DNA of 64,000 nucleotides from Ehrlichia chaffeensis str. Arkansas (GTDB lineage Bacteria; Pseudomonadota; Alphaproteobacteria; Rickettsiales; Anaplasmataceae), in assembly GCF_000013145.1 (NCBI RefSeq), contig NC_007799.1, positions 496,001 through 560,000 of the forward strand. Direction: 5' to 3'. This document shows, piece by piece, positions 38,405-48,519 of this stretch. The notes below the pieces were generated by a model. It had not been told where the DNA came from. It made no database searches and worked only from the letters and a program-made list of their open reading frames with translations. Position 1 is the stretch's first letter. Each line of letters opens with the position of its first letter. Made by a program: the position numbers and the translations under genes.

Positions 38405-39070
38405 TTATGATTCAATTGTTTTAATATCTTGTGAATCTTTTTTAAATCCTAGTCCTACTAAATACATTTCTGATGAGTCTTTTCTACTTGCTTTTGGTTT
38501 AAAATACTTTACTGATTGAAAATAAGTTTTCATTGATTGATAGAATTCTTTTTCATATTCTCCTTGTAAAATTTTAGTGATGAAAACTCCGTTTTCACGT
38601 GTAAATCTTACTACAATATCAAGAGATATTTCGCATAAATTAATTATATTTGCATGATCAACTTGTTTATTCCCACAAGCCTTTGGTGCCATATCAGATA
38701 ATATTACATCAAATTTTTTATTATGAAATTTATCACTTAAGAGTTCTATATCATTAATAATGTCACATTGAATAAATATTACATTGGGAATTGCATCCAT
38801 ATTTTGTATATCAACAGCAAATACTGGGTTATTATTGTTGTGTGATACCCTTTGTGCTGCAAACTGAGACCACCCTCCAGGGGATGATCCAAGATCTAAT
38901 ACATACTGTCCTTTTTTAAAGATAGAAAACTTGCTATCCATTTCTATCAACTTGAACGTAGCCCTAGATCTATAACCTTGTTTTTTTGCTAATGAAACAT
39001 AGGGGTCATTTAATTGCCTGTGCAGCCACCGTGTGGAAGAAATTTTACGCCCTTTAGCAGTTTTTACGAT
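38405..39070 (-). CDS. rlmE: 23S rRNA (uridine-2'-O) methyltransferase RlmE (FtsJ), with an apparent AUC start
   Basis: Methylates U2552 of 23S rRNA in the 50S A-loop. SAM motif [15 protein letters not shown]; catalytic K-D-K-E residues spread through the fold ([34 protein letters not shown]). The first ordinary start (TTG at 38950) would cut off the conserved N-terminal region, which is present in frame upstream: [21 protein letters not shown]. The frame runs back to a stop at 39098-39100 without any ATG, GTG or TTG. ATC at 39070-39068, followed by GTAAAAACT (VKT), fits the usual beginning. From there it is 221 residues, close to E. coli's 209. Confidence 0.8.
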   Translation of the reverse strand: MVKTAKGRKISSTRWLHRQLNDPYVSLAKKQGYRSRATFKLIEMDSKFSIFKKGQYVLDLGSSPGGWSQFAAQRVSHNNNNPVFAVDIQNMDAIPNVIFIQCDIINDIELLSDKFHNKKFDVILSDMAPKACGNKQVDHANIINLCEISLDIVVRFTRENGVFITKILQGEYEKEFYQSMKTYFQSVKYFKPKASRKDSSEMYLVGLGFKKDSQDIKTIES

Positions 39071-39128
39071 AGTAGATATATGTTTACATTTGTTACGTTA
39101 AAGTAAAATGATAAATTATTTTTGTCTG

Positions 39129-39156
39129 GTGACAAGAATTATTTTATTGATATAAT
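39129..39156 (+). promoter_or_regulatory. Promoter of tRNA-Pro
   Basis: GTGACA at 39129-39134 (five of six match to the -35 consensus), 16-base spacer, perfect TATAAT at 39151-39156, with TGA just before it as an extended -10. Transcription would start around 39163, about 26 bases before the mature tRNA. The best sigma-70-type promoter in the window. Confidence 0.7.
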
Positions 39157-39188
39157 GTATATTCTTGATACCATATCTATATCTATTA

Positions 39189-39265
39189 CGGAGCGTGGCG
39201 CAGCCTGGTAGCGCACTTGGTTTGGGACCAAGTGGTCGGGAGTTCAAATCTCTCCGCTCCGACCA
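39189..39265 (+). tRNA. tRNA-Pro (UGG anticodon)
   Basis: 77-base cloverleaf: acceptor CGGAGCG/CGCTCCG, D arm with AGCCTGGTAGCGC, anticodon stem CTTGG/CCAAG with anticodon TGG at 39223-39225, T arm with GTTCAAATC, discriminator A and encoded CCA (39263-39265). Confidence 0.97.
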
Positions 39266-39420
39266 TTGCCATCTTTAAAGCCTATAGAATGCTGCTGTTT
39301 AGTATGTTGTTTATATATAGAGCAGGTTGATAAGTTGCTTAATGGCCTATAAACTTAACTGCAATTATTATTGCTTAATATTGTTAAGTGTGTAATGCAT
39401 GTAATGCTGCTTTGATAATA

Positions 39421-39981
39421 TTAATGGAAATCGTGGTCATACTGACTTGGTTGATGTGTAGTGGGAGTAGGGCTAGGCGAACGATCATGATGATATTCAG
39501 GTTCTTGTTGTAGTTCGTGATTTACATTATTGAGTCCATTGCCGGTAGCCTCAGCAACCTCTTGGTTAGCATGTGGGTAATCATCGTGAGCGTATGGATC
39601 ATCAGGGTGTGCTGCTTGTATACCTTCTCCATCATTTTCCCCACTGGCAGCTGCTGCATCTTCACCTCCTCCTTCGCCAGATGCATCTCCTGATTGTGAG
39701 TCTGGTAATAATTTTGGCAATCCAAAAATGTTTTTTGTCATTTCTGATCCAAACACTACTGTAGTTGGTAAGTTTGCTCCTAAACATGTGGTTGAGGCAA
39801 TCACATTTCCAGTTGCACTGTCAAGAAAACATGGTACATTTTTGTAAAACCATGCAAGAAATACAAAAACGGAAAATACTGTTTCTTCATCTTCTGGTGC
39901 TCCTCCACTGCCGGTATTCTGTTGATGCAGGTAAGATTGCAATGCAGACACATTTATTCCGCCACTTTCATTTCCTTCCAT
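39421..39981 (-). CDS. Acidic orphan protein with Asp/His/Pro-rich tail, unknown function
   Basis: 186 residues; family not recognised. Composition is unlike the neighbours: rich in Gly, Ala, Asp, Glu, His and Pro, with locally higher G+C. A short central hydrophobic stretch (VFSVFVFLAWFYKNVPCFL) and SEMTKNIFGLPKLLP are the only ordered-looking parts. The rest (SGEGGGEDAAAASGE, HPDDPYAHDDYPH, SPSPTPTTHQPSQ) looks disordered. No signal peptide. An unstructured acidic protein with a hydrophilic tail is compatible with a secreted effector, but nothing proves it. The ATG at 39981 is the likely start. Overlapping frames on both strands here are less plausible. Confidence 0.65.
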   Translation of the reverse strand: MEGNESGGINVSALQSYLHQQNTGSGGAPEDEETVFSVFVFLAWFYKNVPCFLDSATGNVIASTTCLGANLPTTVVFGSEMTKNIFGLPKLLPDSQSGDASGEGGGEDAAAASGENDGEGIQAAHPDDPYAHDDYPHANQEVAEATGNGLNNVNHELQQEPEYHHDRSPSPTPTTHQPSQYDHDFH

Positions 39982-40183
39982 AGACTAATTACTAAGTGAA
40001 AAATGATAATCTATATTATATTGTATAATTGTAAATATATTTTTAATATGTGTATTATTTGAGTTTGATAAAAATAAATTATTGTGTAATGTAAAATAGG
40101 ATTTACTGCAAGTTGGTAGTGTTTTATATAAAAATCAGTGGCATTAATAGAAGATATTTTTAGTTGGTTGGCGTAAGAAAAAG

Positions 40184-40918
40184 TTAATCTCGTAGATCTA
40201 TAAGTTTTATTATTTCTTCTCTATATTTTATTAAAATTGTGTTTTTTTCTGTCAGAAAGTGTTTTTTGAAAAAGTATCCTAATACATTTAAGCTTAATTT
40301 AAAATCTGTTTTAGAATATTTGTATTCATAATTATTATACACATCATATAATAATTGAGGTAGGGGTAATAAACTTTTGCTATATGGTAATCCAACGGTT
40401 TTTGAGACTGCTTTTCCAGTTTTTGGAGAAATAAATGTTAAGTTCTCATTTGTATTATTTACAGCACATCGTGATAGATCTAACCCAAATCCTAATTCTG
40501 ATAATAGAGTTAATTCTAATCTAAGGTATTTAATTTTCCAATTAATATCCTGAAATTGTATTGAATTAATAAAAATATCTAGGCAATTATAAATAATGTA
40601 ATTTTCTTCATTCTCTGGTAATACTTGATCTAATATAACAGTAGAAAAAGCTATACACATTGTTTTAAGATTATCTTGTATATAGTGGTATAGAGTGGAT
40701 TTAATTAATTCATACTTAAAACAACCTAGATTACTTATTAGTCTTGAGCTCCATGTTACATTAACATAATCTCCTATTTGTAACCTGTGAGTTGCTTTTT
40801 TGGAATACTTTGCTAATCCTTTTTTTAAACCATGTTTTTGAGTAAATATAGAAATTATAATTTGATCATCACCGTATTTTCTTATTGCAATTACTATTCC
40901 TTGATCCTGCCACCTCAC
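40184..40918 (-). CDS. recO: DNA repair protein RecO
   Basis: Works with RecR/RecF to load RecA on SSB-coated gaps. N-terminal OB fold (MRWQDQGIVIAIRKYGDDQ, IFTQKHGLKKGLAKYSKK), then an alpha-helical domain with LRLELTLLSELGFGLDLSRC. A zinc-finger-type Cys cluster is not evident (only one Cys around CAVNNTNENLTFISPKTG), as in many alphaproteobacterial RecO. 244 residues, normal. Confidence 0.92.
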   Translation of the reverse strand: MRWQDQGIVIAIRKYGDDQIIISIFTQKHGLKKGLAKYSKKATHRLQIGDYVNVTWSSRLISNLGCFKYELIKSTLYHYIQDNLKTMCIAFSTVILDQVLPENEENYIIYNCLDIFINSIQFQDINWKIKYLRLELTLLSELGFGLDLSRCAVNNTNENLTFISPKTGKAVSKTVGLPYSKSLLPLPQLLYDVYNNYEYKYSKTDFKLSLNVLGYFFKKHFLTEKNTILIKYREEIIKLIDLRD

Positions 40919-41289
40919 ATTAAAGCTCGTTTTATAGTAGTTGATGTACTATCATACATATGTAAGTAAAATTGGGGAATATATAATTTATTACTTGTGT
41001 TATTATATTTAACTACTGCTGGATAATTATGTGACTTAATATACTTTAGTTAAGTATTAATTAATGATGTCCGGGAATTATACTATAATTAGCATAAAAT
41101 CATTTATAATTTAAATTTTTGTTTATTAATAATTTATGATGTGAAATTTAATTCTGTATGGTCAACAAGTTATTTAGTAGGTACCTAATATTGTGAGCTA
41201 ATAAATATTATATTGCTTACTTTTAATATTGGTGGAAAGCTGTATAATGTAGTGGAAGTTATAGTGGAAATTATAAGAGATTACTATCG
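40919..41289. other. 371-bp gap between recO and argS (divergent)
   Basis: Non-coding; should hold promoters for both genes. A TATAAT at 41243-41248 lies about 40 bases before the argS ATG and could be its -10; no good -35 at the right spacing was found. Confidence 0.45.
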
Positions 41290-43020
41290 ATGAATTTAAT
41301 TAATACTGTTAAAAATTGTATAGTGGAAAAGTTACATATATTAAGTGATAAGAAATTAATAGTGCTGGATGATGTTATATTAAGTAAGTTAATAGTTGAT
41401 TATCCTAATAATCATAATCATGGGGATTTGTATACTAATGCAGCTTTAATTTTAAGTAGTCATATAAAAAAAAGTCCACTAGAGATAGCAGAAATTTTAC
41501 TATCTGAATTTTCTAATATTAAGGAAATATCTAGCATTAATGTTGTGAAGCCAGGTTTTATTAATTTTAGTATTTCTCTTTATGTATGGTATGAAGTAGT
41601 AGCTTCTATTAATATGTTAAAAGAGGGTTTTGCTAATGTTAATATAGGAAATGGACAGAAAGTTAATGTAGAATTTGTTTCTGCGAATCCTACTGGACCA
41701 ATGCATATTGGACATGCTCGTGGTGCTATATTTGGTGATGTATTAGCGAATTTATTGGAAAAAGTAGGATATCAAGTTGTTAGGGAATATTATATTAATG
41801 ATGCTGGTACACAAATAGACGTGTTAGTTGAATCTGTATATTTAAGATATAAAGAAGCTACAGGTCAAGATATTGTAATAGGCAGTGGGTTGTACCCAGG
41901 ATTATATTTACGAGAGATAGGAAAGCTTCTATATGAAAAATATGGGACAGATTTATTAGAGATGAGTTTTGTCCGTAAGATGAAGATTATACGTGATGTA
42001 TCTCTTGAATATCTTATGAATCTTATTAAAGAAGATCTTGCATTGTTGGGAATTGAGCATGATGTTTTTACGTCAGAGGCTGAGTTATTAAAAAATAATA
42101 TTGTAGAAAAGTGTGTGAAACTTTTAGAAGATAAGCAATTAATATATTATGGAGTGTTAGAGCAACCAAAAGGGACAGAAATGCAAAATTGGAAGCCTAG
42201 AACACAAATGTTGTTTAAATCTACTGATTTCGGAGATGATGTAGATAGAGCTTTACAGAAAGTTGATGGTAGTTGGACTTATTTTGCAAACGATATAGCT
42301 TATCATTTTGATAAGATATCACGTGGTTTTCAACATATGATTTTAGAGTTGGGTTCTGACCATATTGGTTATGTAAAAAGATTAAAAGCTGCAGTGAAGG
42401 CATTAAGTAATAATAATGCTACTGTAGATATAAAATTGCACAATACTGTTAATTTTCTTGATGATGGAGTGCAAGTAAAGATGTCGAAAAGATCTGGTGA
42501 ATTTCTAACTATAAGAGATGTTATAGAAAAAGTTGGTAAAGATGTAGTCAGATTTATGATGTTAACTCGTAAGAGTGATGTAGTTTTGGATTTTGATTTT
42601 GCTAAAGTTGTTGAACAATCTAAAAATAATCCAATATTTTATGTACAATATGCTCATGCTCGTGTTTGTTCATTAATGCGTAATGCTCCAAATATTTTAG
42701 GAATAGAGGATACGGATTTTTCTGTGTTATCTTCAAAGGAAGAAATACTGTTAATTAAGTTACTTGCAAAATGGCCAAATGTAGTTGAGATGTCTGCAAA
42801 AACTGCAGAGCCACATCGCATAACTTTTTATTTAATAGAAGTTGCTGAAGCTTTTCATGTGTTATGGGGATATGGAAATAAGAATGCAAATAGACGTTTT
42901 ATTATAGATAATGATGTTAATCTTACATCTGCAAGGATATATTTGGCTAAATCTGTTGCGTATATTATCAGTAGTGGGTTAAAAATATTTTCCATAGTTC
43001 CTTTAGAGGAAATGCATTAA
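41290..43020 (+). CDS. argS: Arginyl-tRNA synthetase
   Basis: Class I synthetase charging tRNA-Arg. N-terminal Arg-tRS domain ([16 protein letters not shown]), HIGH motif in [21 protein letters not shown] loop [15 protein letters not shown], and the C-terminal DALR anticodon-binding domain ([17 protein letters not shown] onward). 576 residues, normal. Confidence 0.97.
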   Translation: MNLINTVKNCIVEKLHILSDKKLIVLDDVILSKLIVDYPNNHNHGDLYTNAALILSSHIKKSPLEIAEILLSEFSNIKEISSINVVKPGFINFSISLYVWYEVVASINMLKEGFANVNIGNGQKVNVEFVSANPTGPMHIGHARGAIFGDVLANLLEKVGYQVVREYYINDAGTQIDVLVESVYLRYKEATGQDIVIGSGLYPGLYLREIGKLLYEKYGTDLLEMSFVRKMKIIRDVSLEYLMNLIKEDLALLGIEHDVFTSEAELLKNNIVEKCVKLLEDKQLIYYGVLEQPKGTEMQNWKPRTQMLFKSTDFGDDVDRALQKVDGSWTYFANDIAYHFDKISRGFQHMILELGSDHIGYVKRLKAAVKALSNNNATVDIKLHNTVNFLDDGVQVKMSKRSGEFLTIRDVIEKVGKDVVRFMMLTRKSDVVLDFDFAKVVEQSKNNPIFYVQYAHARVCSLMRNAPNILGIEDTDFSVLSSKEEILLIKLLAKWPNVVEMSAKTAEPHRITFYLIEVAEAFHVLWGYGNKNANRRFIIDNDVNLTSARIYLAKSVAYIISSGLKIFSIVPLEEMH

Positions 43021-43132
43021 CAGTTGTAGTATATGTTTTTTTAAAGATGTGTTTTAGATAATGTAATTATAATAGAAATAATATACGTAGTATTAGATAC
43101 AGTGTTCTTCCAATAGTCAATGAGACTGTTAA

Positions 43133-46100
43133 TCAAACTGAAGTGTTTGATTTTTTTAAAAACACAGATACATCTTTATCCTTTATTGTAGTTTTACAAT
43201 ACTCTGTGATATTTTTAACATCTGTAATCTCTTCACATGCAATAAGTGATATAGATAAAGTTTGTTGCGCTATATATTGAGACCATGTTTTAATAGAGTC
43301 TTGTACTATTTTATCTTTTGTATATATCATAACATCTATTTTATCAGAGATATTAAATTTATTATCTTTTCTAGAGTGTTGTATTACTCTTACTATATCC
43401 CTTGCTATGCCTTCCATTATCAAATCATCAGAAAGTTCATGATCTAATAACACTACACCAAGTAAATTTTGGTCTAAGTTAATAGTGCATGCAAAATCAT
43501 TATGCACTTTAAGAGTTAATGTATATTCATTATTATTTATTATATAATGTTCTGCTTCTTTTGTACCAAGAAGTAACTGATTATTTTCTAATATTTCCCA
43601 TTGATTATTTTTTAATAAAAATATTAAACGTTTAATTTTATCAGGTATCCTTTTTCCAAGTTCTGGAAAGTTTAATTTTAGTTGGAACGATGCTATATCA
43701 GATATATCAGATTTAAATGATATACTTTTTACATTTATTTCTTCCAATAAAATATTTTGGTATTCTATAGGTAGATTGAGTAATTCTGGACAATTATAGC
43801 TATATATAACTATTTTATTAAGAGGTTGTCTGACCCTAATATTATGAATATTCCTGATAGATAGCACATAATTACATATGCTTATTGTTAATTTCATAAA
43901 TTGAGTATTTTGTTGATCTTTATCACTTAACATGAAGTTATTCATATTTGGTAGTGATGATAAATGTACAGATTCTTCTTTTTGAAAGTTTAATTTTTGC
44001 CAAATTGCTTCAGTAATAATAGGTAAAAATGGAGCAGAAACTTTTATCATGAAATATATGACGGTATATAATATATTATACGCATCTATTTTGTCTTGAT
44101 TGATTTCTGATGACCAGAATCTACTTCTACATCTTCTAATATACCAGTTATTTAATATTTCAAAAAACTGAGTAATATTGTTGCATGCTAGTTTTATATT
44201 ATACCCAAAGTTATTAGAGCATTTGTCTAGCTCTTCCATAGCATTAAATATAGACTTTATAGTACTGATGCACTCGTATATTATGTATCTGTCCATTATG
44301 TTGTTTATTCCGTTGAGATCTGTAATAATTTCTGCTTTTATTTTGTCTATATTTGCATAAATAGTAAAAAAATTGTAGCTGTTCCATACTGGTTTTATGA
44401 CATTACGTAGTACATCTCGTATCATTGTTCCTTCTTTATCTAGTAATAGATCTCCACCATATAGTACTGTGTGTGATAACATTAGGAATCGCATAGCATC
44501 AGAACCATATTGCTTGAACATTTGCATGGGATCAGCATAGTTGTTAAGTCTTTTGGATAATTTTTGTCCTTGAGTATCTAACACTACACCGTGACATATG
44601 CAATTTATAAATGGTGGCTTATCAAATAATGCTGTGGATAATATGAATAATGTATAAAACCATCCCCTAGTTTGAGCAATATATTCAGTAATAAAATCTG
44701 CTGGGAAGTAGTTTTCAAAAAATTCTTTATTTTCAAATGGATAATGAAGTTGTGCATAAGGCATTGAGCCAGATTCAAACCAACAATCAAATACATCATT
44801 AACACGTCTCATCATTGATTTTCCAGTTGGATCATCTGGGTTAGGACGTACTAGATTATCAATATATGGGCGGTGTAGATCATTTATAGATGATATGTCA
44901 AAATCTTCTTCTAATGCTCTGACATTATCGAATATTTTTTTTACTGATCCATATACATCGATTCTTGGATAATTCGGGTTATCTGATTTCCATACTGGCA
45001 AAGGAGTTCCCCAAAATCTGTTACGTGATATTGCCCAATCTTTAGCGTTTTCTAGCCACTTACCAAATTGTCCACTGCGTATATAATTAGGAATCCAGTT
45101 TACAGTCTTATTAAGTTCTATCATCTTATCTTTTATTTTTGTGACTTTAACGTACCAAGATGACATTGCTCTATATATTAATGGAGTATCTGTGCGCCAA
45201 CAATGTGGATAATTGTGTAAATATTGATCTGTCTTAAAGTAAAGATTTTTCTGTTTTAATATACTGATAATTTCATCATTTGTATCAAATACATGCATGT
45301 TTGCAAAGTCTGAAATCTTATTAGTAAATTTTGCTCCATCGTCTATAGGGCAAATAGTTGATAGTAAACTAGATGTATCTCCATCAATGTTTGGAATACC
45401 TTGCTTTTGACATAATATAAAGTCATCTTCTCCAAATCCTGGAGCAATATGTACTATTCCAGTTCCTTCTCCTTCTACTACAAAATCTGCTGTTAGAACT
45501 TTAAATGCATTTTTAATATCTGCGAAGTATTCAAATAGAGGTTTATAATGTAAGTTTTCTAAATTAATAGATAAAATATCTTTATTATATAACTGATATT
45601 CTATTTTATTTTTTTTACAATGTTCTTCGAAAATTTTTAAATATCCTTTAGCAAAAATAAACATTTCTTGATTAATAATAGCTCCGCAGTATTTAATGCT
45701 TGCGCTTATAGCTAGAGCAAGATTGCAAGGTAAAGTCCATGGGGTAGTAGTCCAGACTAGCATTTTATATTTTTTGACATTTTCTATTGTAGGAAACTTG
45801 GGATTTTCTAATAATTCAAATGCTACAGTAACAGTTTTGCTTGTTTTTTGTCTGTATGCATTGTCTATTCTAGTTTCAAAGTTTGAAAGAGGTGTTTGAC
45901 ATGCCCAACTGTATGGTACAATTTTGACAGATTCGTATATTAATCCCTTGTTCCACAATTCATGAAATGACCACATTATTGATTCCATAAAAGATGGATT
46001 CATAGTTTTATAATCATTTTCAAAATCTACCCACCGTGCTTGCCTATCTACATATTGCTGCCATTCTTTTGAAAATTTCATTACAGAATTGCGACAATGA

Positions 46101-46462
46101 TTATTAAATTTTTCTATACCAAATTTTTCAATTGCTAACTTTCCTGATATTCCCAGTTCTTTTTCTGATAACATTTCAGCAGGTAACCCGTGACAATCCC
46201 ACCCAAATCTTCTGTCAACTTTAAATCCTGCCATTGTTTTATAACGAGCTACAGTATCTTTAATGAATCCAGTTAGCAAATGCCCGTAATGAGGTAATCC
46301 ATTTGCAAATGGTGGTCCATCGTAAAATATAAATCTTTTGTTTTCATCACGGTTATCTACAGATTTTTTGAAAGTATCATTTTCTTTCCAAAACTTTAAT
46401 ACCTCTTCTTCTATTGATGGGAAATCAGGTTCTCCTGTTAATTGTGAGTAATGTTCTGTCAT
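43133..46462 (-). CDS. ileS: Isoleucyl-tRNA synthetase, eukaryote-type (IleS2)
   Basis: Class I synthetase, about 1109 residues from the ATG at 46462 (MTEHYSQL); an upstream in-frame start at 46501 adds 13 unlikely residues. HIGH-type motif GPPFANGLPHYGHLLTG, followed by RRFGWDCHGLPAE; KMSKS-type loop KLSKRLNNY; editing domain between. GLPHYGH and RRFGWDCHGLP are the forms seen in eukaryotic and IleRS2 enzymes rather than ordinary bacterial IleRS. The C-terminus lacks the zinc-binding Cys pairs of standard bacterial IleRS. This clade tends to be resistant to mupirocin. Convergent with argS. Confidence 0.96.
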   Translation of the reverse strand: MTEHYSQLTGEPDFPSIEEEVLKFWKENDTFKKSVDNRDENKRFIFYDGPPFANGLPHYGHLLTGFIKDTVARYKTMAGFKVDRRFGWDCHGLPAEMLSEKELGISGKLAIEKFGIEKFNNHCRNSVMKFSKEWQQYVDRQARWVDFENDYKTMNPSFMESIMWSFHELWNKGLIYESVKIVPYSWACQTPLSNFETRIDNAYRQKTSKTVTVAFELLENPKFPTIENVKKYKMLVWTTTPWTLPCNLALAISASIKYCGAIINQEMFIFAKGYLKIFEEHCKKNKIEYQLYNKDILSINLENLHYKPLFEYFADIKNAFKVLTADFVVEGEGTGIVHIAPGFGEDDFILCQKQGIPNIDGDTSSLLSTICPIDDGAKFTNKISDFANMHVFDTNDEIISILKQKNLYFKTDQYLHNYPHCWRTDTPLIYRAMSSWYVKVTKIKDKMIELNKTVNWIPNYIRSGQFGKWLENAKDWAISRNRFWGTPLPVWKSDNPNYPRIDVYGSVKKIFDNVRALEEDFDISSINDLHRPYIDNLVRPNPDDPTGKSMMRRVNDVFDCWFESGSMPYAQLHYPFENKEFFENYFPADFITEYIAQTRGWFYTLFILSTALFDKPPFINCICHGVVLDTQGQKLSKRLNNYADPMQMFKQYGSDAMRFLMLSHTVLYGGDLLLDKEGTMIRDVLRNVIKPVWNSYNFFTIYANIDKIKAEIITDLNGINNIMDRYIIYECISTIKSIFNAMEELDKCSNNFGYNIKLACNNITQFFEILNNWYIRRCRSRFWSSEINQDKIDAYNILYTVIYFMIKVSAPFLPIITEAIWQKLNFQKEESVHLSSLPNMNNFMLSDKDQQNTQFMKLTISICNYVLSIRNIHNIRVRQPLNKIVIYSYNCPELLNLPIEYQNILLEEINVKSISFKSDISDIASFQLKLNFPELGKRIPDKIKRLIFLLKNNQWEILENNQLLLGTKEAEHYIINNNEYTLTLKVHNDFACTINLDQNLLGVVLLDHELSDDLIMEGIARDIVRVIQHSRKDNKFNISDKIDVMIYTKDKIVQDSIKTWSQYIAQQTLSISLIACEEITDVKNITEYCKTTIKDKDVSVFLKKSNTSV

Positions 46463-46603
46463 AATGTTTATTATTGAGTATAGATATTTTACTATACACA
46501 TATTTATTGAAGCTGCAATCAGAGTTGTATTAAAATATGTGAAAATTATTGACTCCTATTAATATTTATAGCATTGTTTTAAAAAATTTATATGGAGGAA
46601 TAT

Positions 46604-47047
46604 ATGACAGTTGAAATAGGGGATGATGCACCACATTTTAAGGGTATTGATGCTTATAAAGGTGAAAAGAATATAGTATTGTATTTTTATCCAAAAGATG
46701 ATACTCCTGGTTGTACAAGGGAAGCAAAAGATTTTCAAGATGCGATGGATGATTTTGCTGATTTAAATACTGTTGTAATTGGTGTATCTAAGGATAGTGA
46801 AAAATCTCATGAAAATTTCAAGAAGAAACATAATATATTATTTGAATTAATATCTGATGAAAGTTCTGAGTTATCAAAGCAATATGGTACTTGGGTAGAA
46901 AAGAATATGTTTGGAAAATCTTATATGGGTATAGATCGTTCTACATTTTTAATAGATAAAAATGGAAAAATAAGAAAAATGTGGAGAAATGTAAAAGTTA
47001 GTGGACATGTTGATAATGTTCTTGAGATAATAAGAGAGATAATGTAA
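46604..47047 (+). CDS. bcp: Peroxiredoxin of the Bcp/PrxQ family
   Basis: Thioredoxin-fold peroxidase. PKDDTPGCTREAKDFQD holds the peroxidatic Cys; the second Cys found five residues later in many PrxQ enzymes is replaced by Ala, so it looks like a one-Cys type. Start chosen at 46604 because a GGAGG lies 5-6 bases upstream; the track-like ATG at 46592 overlaps that ribosome-binding site. 147 residues. Likely protects against host oxidative burst. Followed by rsmE 11 bp later. Confidence 0.93.
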   Translation: MTVEIGDDAPHFKGIDAYKGEKNIVLYFYPKDDTPGCTREAKDFQDAMDDFADLNTVVIGVSKDSEKSHENFKKKHNILFELISDESSELSKQYGTWVEKNMFGKSYMGIDRSTFLIDKNGKIRKMWRNVKVSGHVDNVLEIIREIM

Positions 47048-47058
47048 ATTGCAAACTA

Positions 47059-47784
47059 ATGATACAAAAGGCAAAAAAGCTGAATGTTAGGTTGTATGTG
47101 GATTGTACTCTTAGTAAATCTTCTATAGTAATATTAGATAATATTGCTTCTCACTATATATGTCATGTAATGCGTGCTGCGAAATTAGATGAGGTAAAGT
47201 TATTTAATGGCAGGGATGGAGAATGGATAGGCGAAATATTTGAATTATCTAGCAATACTAAAATTAGAGTAAATGAGTTAATTAGAAGGCAATATGTACC
47301 TAAAAGTTTAACATTGTGTCTTTCTATTGTCAAAAATACTGCATTACAGAATGTCATTAGGCAAGCAACAGAAATGGGAGTAACATTTATACAGCCTATT
47401 TATACACAACATATAGCAACAAGTAATATAAATTTATCTAAATGCAAAAAATGGGCTATTGAAGCTGCTGAACAATGTGGAAGGCTTGATATACCAGATA
47501 TTTCTTTTCCTATTGATTTTATTGATTTAAAGCAGTTGAAAACTGATGACAACAATTTCGTGATTTGTGATGAAACAGGTAAAGGTCATCCTCCATCAGA
47601 GGTTTTAAAAGGTAAGAATAACGTTCATATTATTATAGGGCCAGAAGGTGGTTTTTCAAATGATGAGTTAAGCTTTGCCTATAGTTTTTGTGATGGGTTA
47701 TCTTTAGGTACAACAATACTGAGAGTTGATACAGCAGTTGTTAGTGCATTAGCTTATGTAAAAGAGTATTATGGTATGTTGTAG
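47059..47784 (+). CDS. rsmE: 16S rRNA (uracil(1498)-N3)-methyltransferase RsmE
   Basis: SPOUT-class methyltransferase for U1498 of 16S rRNA. C-terminal knot with HIIIGPEGGFSNDEL and LGTTILRVDTAVVSALAYV; N-terminal PUA-like domain with HVMRAAKLDEVKLFNGRDG. 241 residues. Overlaps the following gene by 14 bases; part of a bcp-rsmE-cyclo-ligase run. Confidence 0.95.
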   Translation: MIQKAKKLNVRLYVDCTLSKSSIVILDNIASHYICHVMRAAKLDEVKLFNGRDGEWIGEIFELSSNTKIRVNELIRRQYVPKSLTLCLSIVKNTALQNVIRQATEMGVTFIQPIYTQHIATSNINLSKCKKWAIEAAEQCGRLDIPDISFPIDFIDLKQLKTDDNNFVICDETGKGHPPSEVLKGKNNVHIIIGPEGGFSNDELSFAYSFCDGLSLGTTILRVDTAVVSALAYVKEYYGML

Positions 47785-48313
47785 TAGAATTATGGTTGTT
47801 GAAGACATTGTCAATAAGAAAGCTGAGTTGCGAAAAAAATATAGAAAGTTAAGGAAAGAAGTAAAAAATAAAAAAGAAGCGTCTTATTCTTTATTACAGA
47901 ATTATGTCAATAATGTTATCATAGAAGAAATGTCTATAATTTCTGGATATATACCTATAGATGGTGAAATTGATGTATTACCGTTAATGGATTATTTAAT
48001 GCAGCAAAAACATATAGTAGCAATTCCTGTAATAGAAGAAAATAGTAAAATATTATTGTTTCATCAATGGAATACAATTAATTCTGTGATTCCAAATATA
48101 TTAATAGTACCTCTTATTGCATTTGATAAATGTTTAAATAGGTTGGGTTTTGGAGGAGGGTACTATGATAATACTATTTCTAAATTAAAACCAAATTGTA
48201 AAGTGATAGGTGTTGCGTATGATATACAATTATGTGATATAGTACCTACTGAAAGCCATGATCAAATTTTAGATATGGTGATTACAGAAAAGAAAGTTTA
48301 TAAAAATATATAA
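47771..48313 (+). CDS. 5-formyltetrahydrofolate cyclo-ligase
   Basis: Converts 5-formyl-THF to 5,10-methenyl-THF with ATP. Conserved KAELRKKYRKLRKEV at the N-terminus, GYIPIDGEIDVLPLMDYL, and the signature LNRLGFGGGYYDNTI, then VIGVAYDIQLCDIVPTESHD. About 180 residues. The translated start may be the ATG at 47792 (MVVEDIVNKK), which would leave no long overlap with rsmE. Confidence 0.92.
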   Translation: MVCCSRIMVVEDIVNKKAELRKKYRKLRKEVKNKKEASYSLLQNYVNNVIIEEMSIISGYIPIDGEIDVLPLMDYLMQQKHIVAIPVIEENSKILLFHQWNTINSVIPNILIVPLIAFDKCLNRLGFGGGYYDNTISKLKPNCKVIGVAYDIQLCDIVPTESHDQILDMVITEKKVYKNI

Positions 48314-48519
48314 TATCTGATTGCAAGTAATCTGGAGATTTTAATACGTTGGGCTTTAATTTGTGTTTTTTTATAAGTTTTTTTTCATGTTTAAATTATT
48401 GTTTTAATGTACAGTTCATTATGGCTATTAATTGAGTGACAGTATATTGAAATGCATAGTAAAACGCTGTCTTTTGTGTTAAAAGTGTAATACAATGTTG
48501 TTGTTTAAAGAAATTATAC

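Noticed and set aside
39522-39983. Alternative frames on both strands over the acidic orphan gene
   Set aside because: Their His/Leu-rich products have no start signals. The 186-codon frame is the longest and ends in a consistent hydrophilic tail, though some doubt remains.
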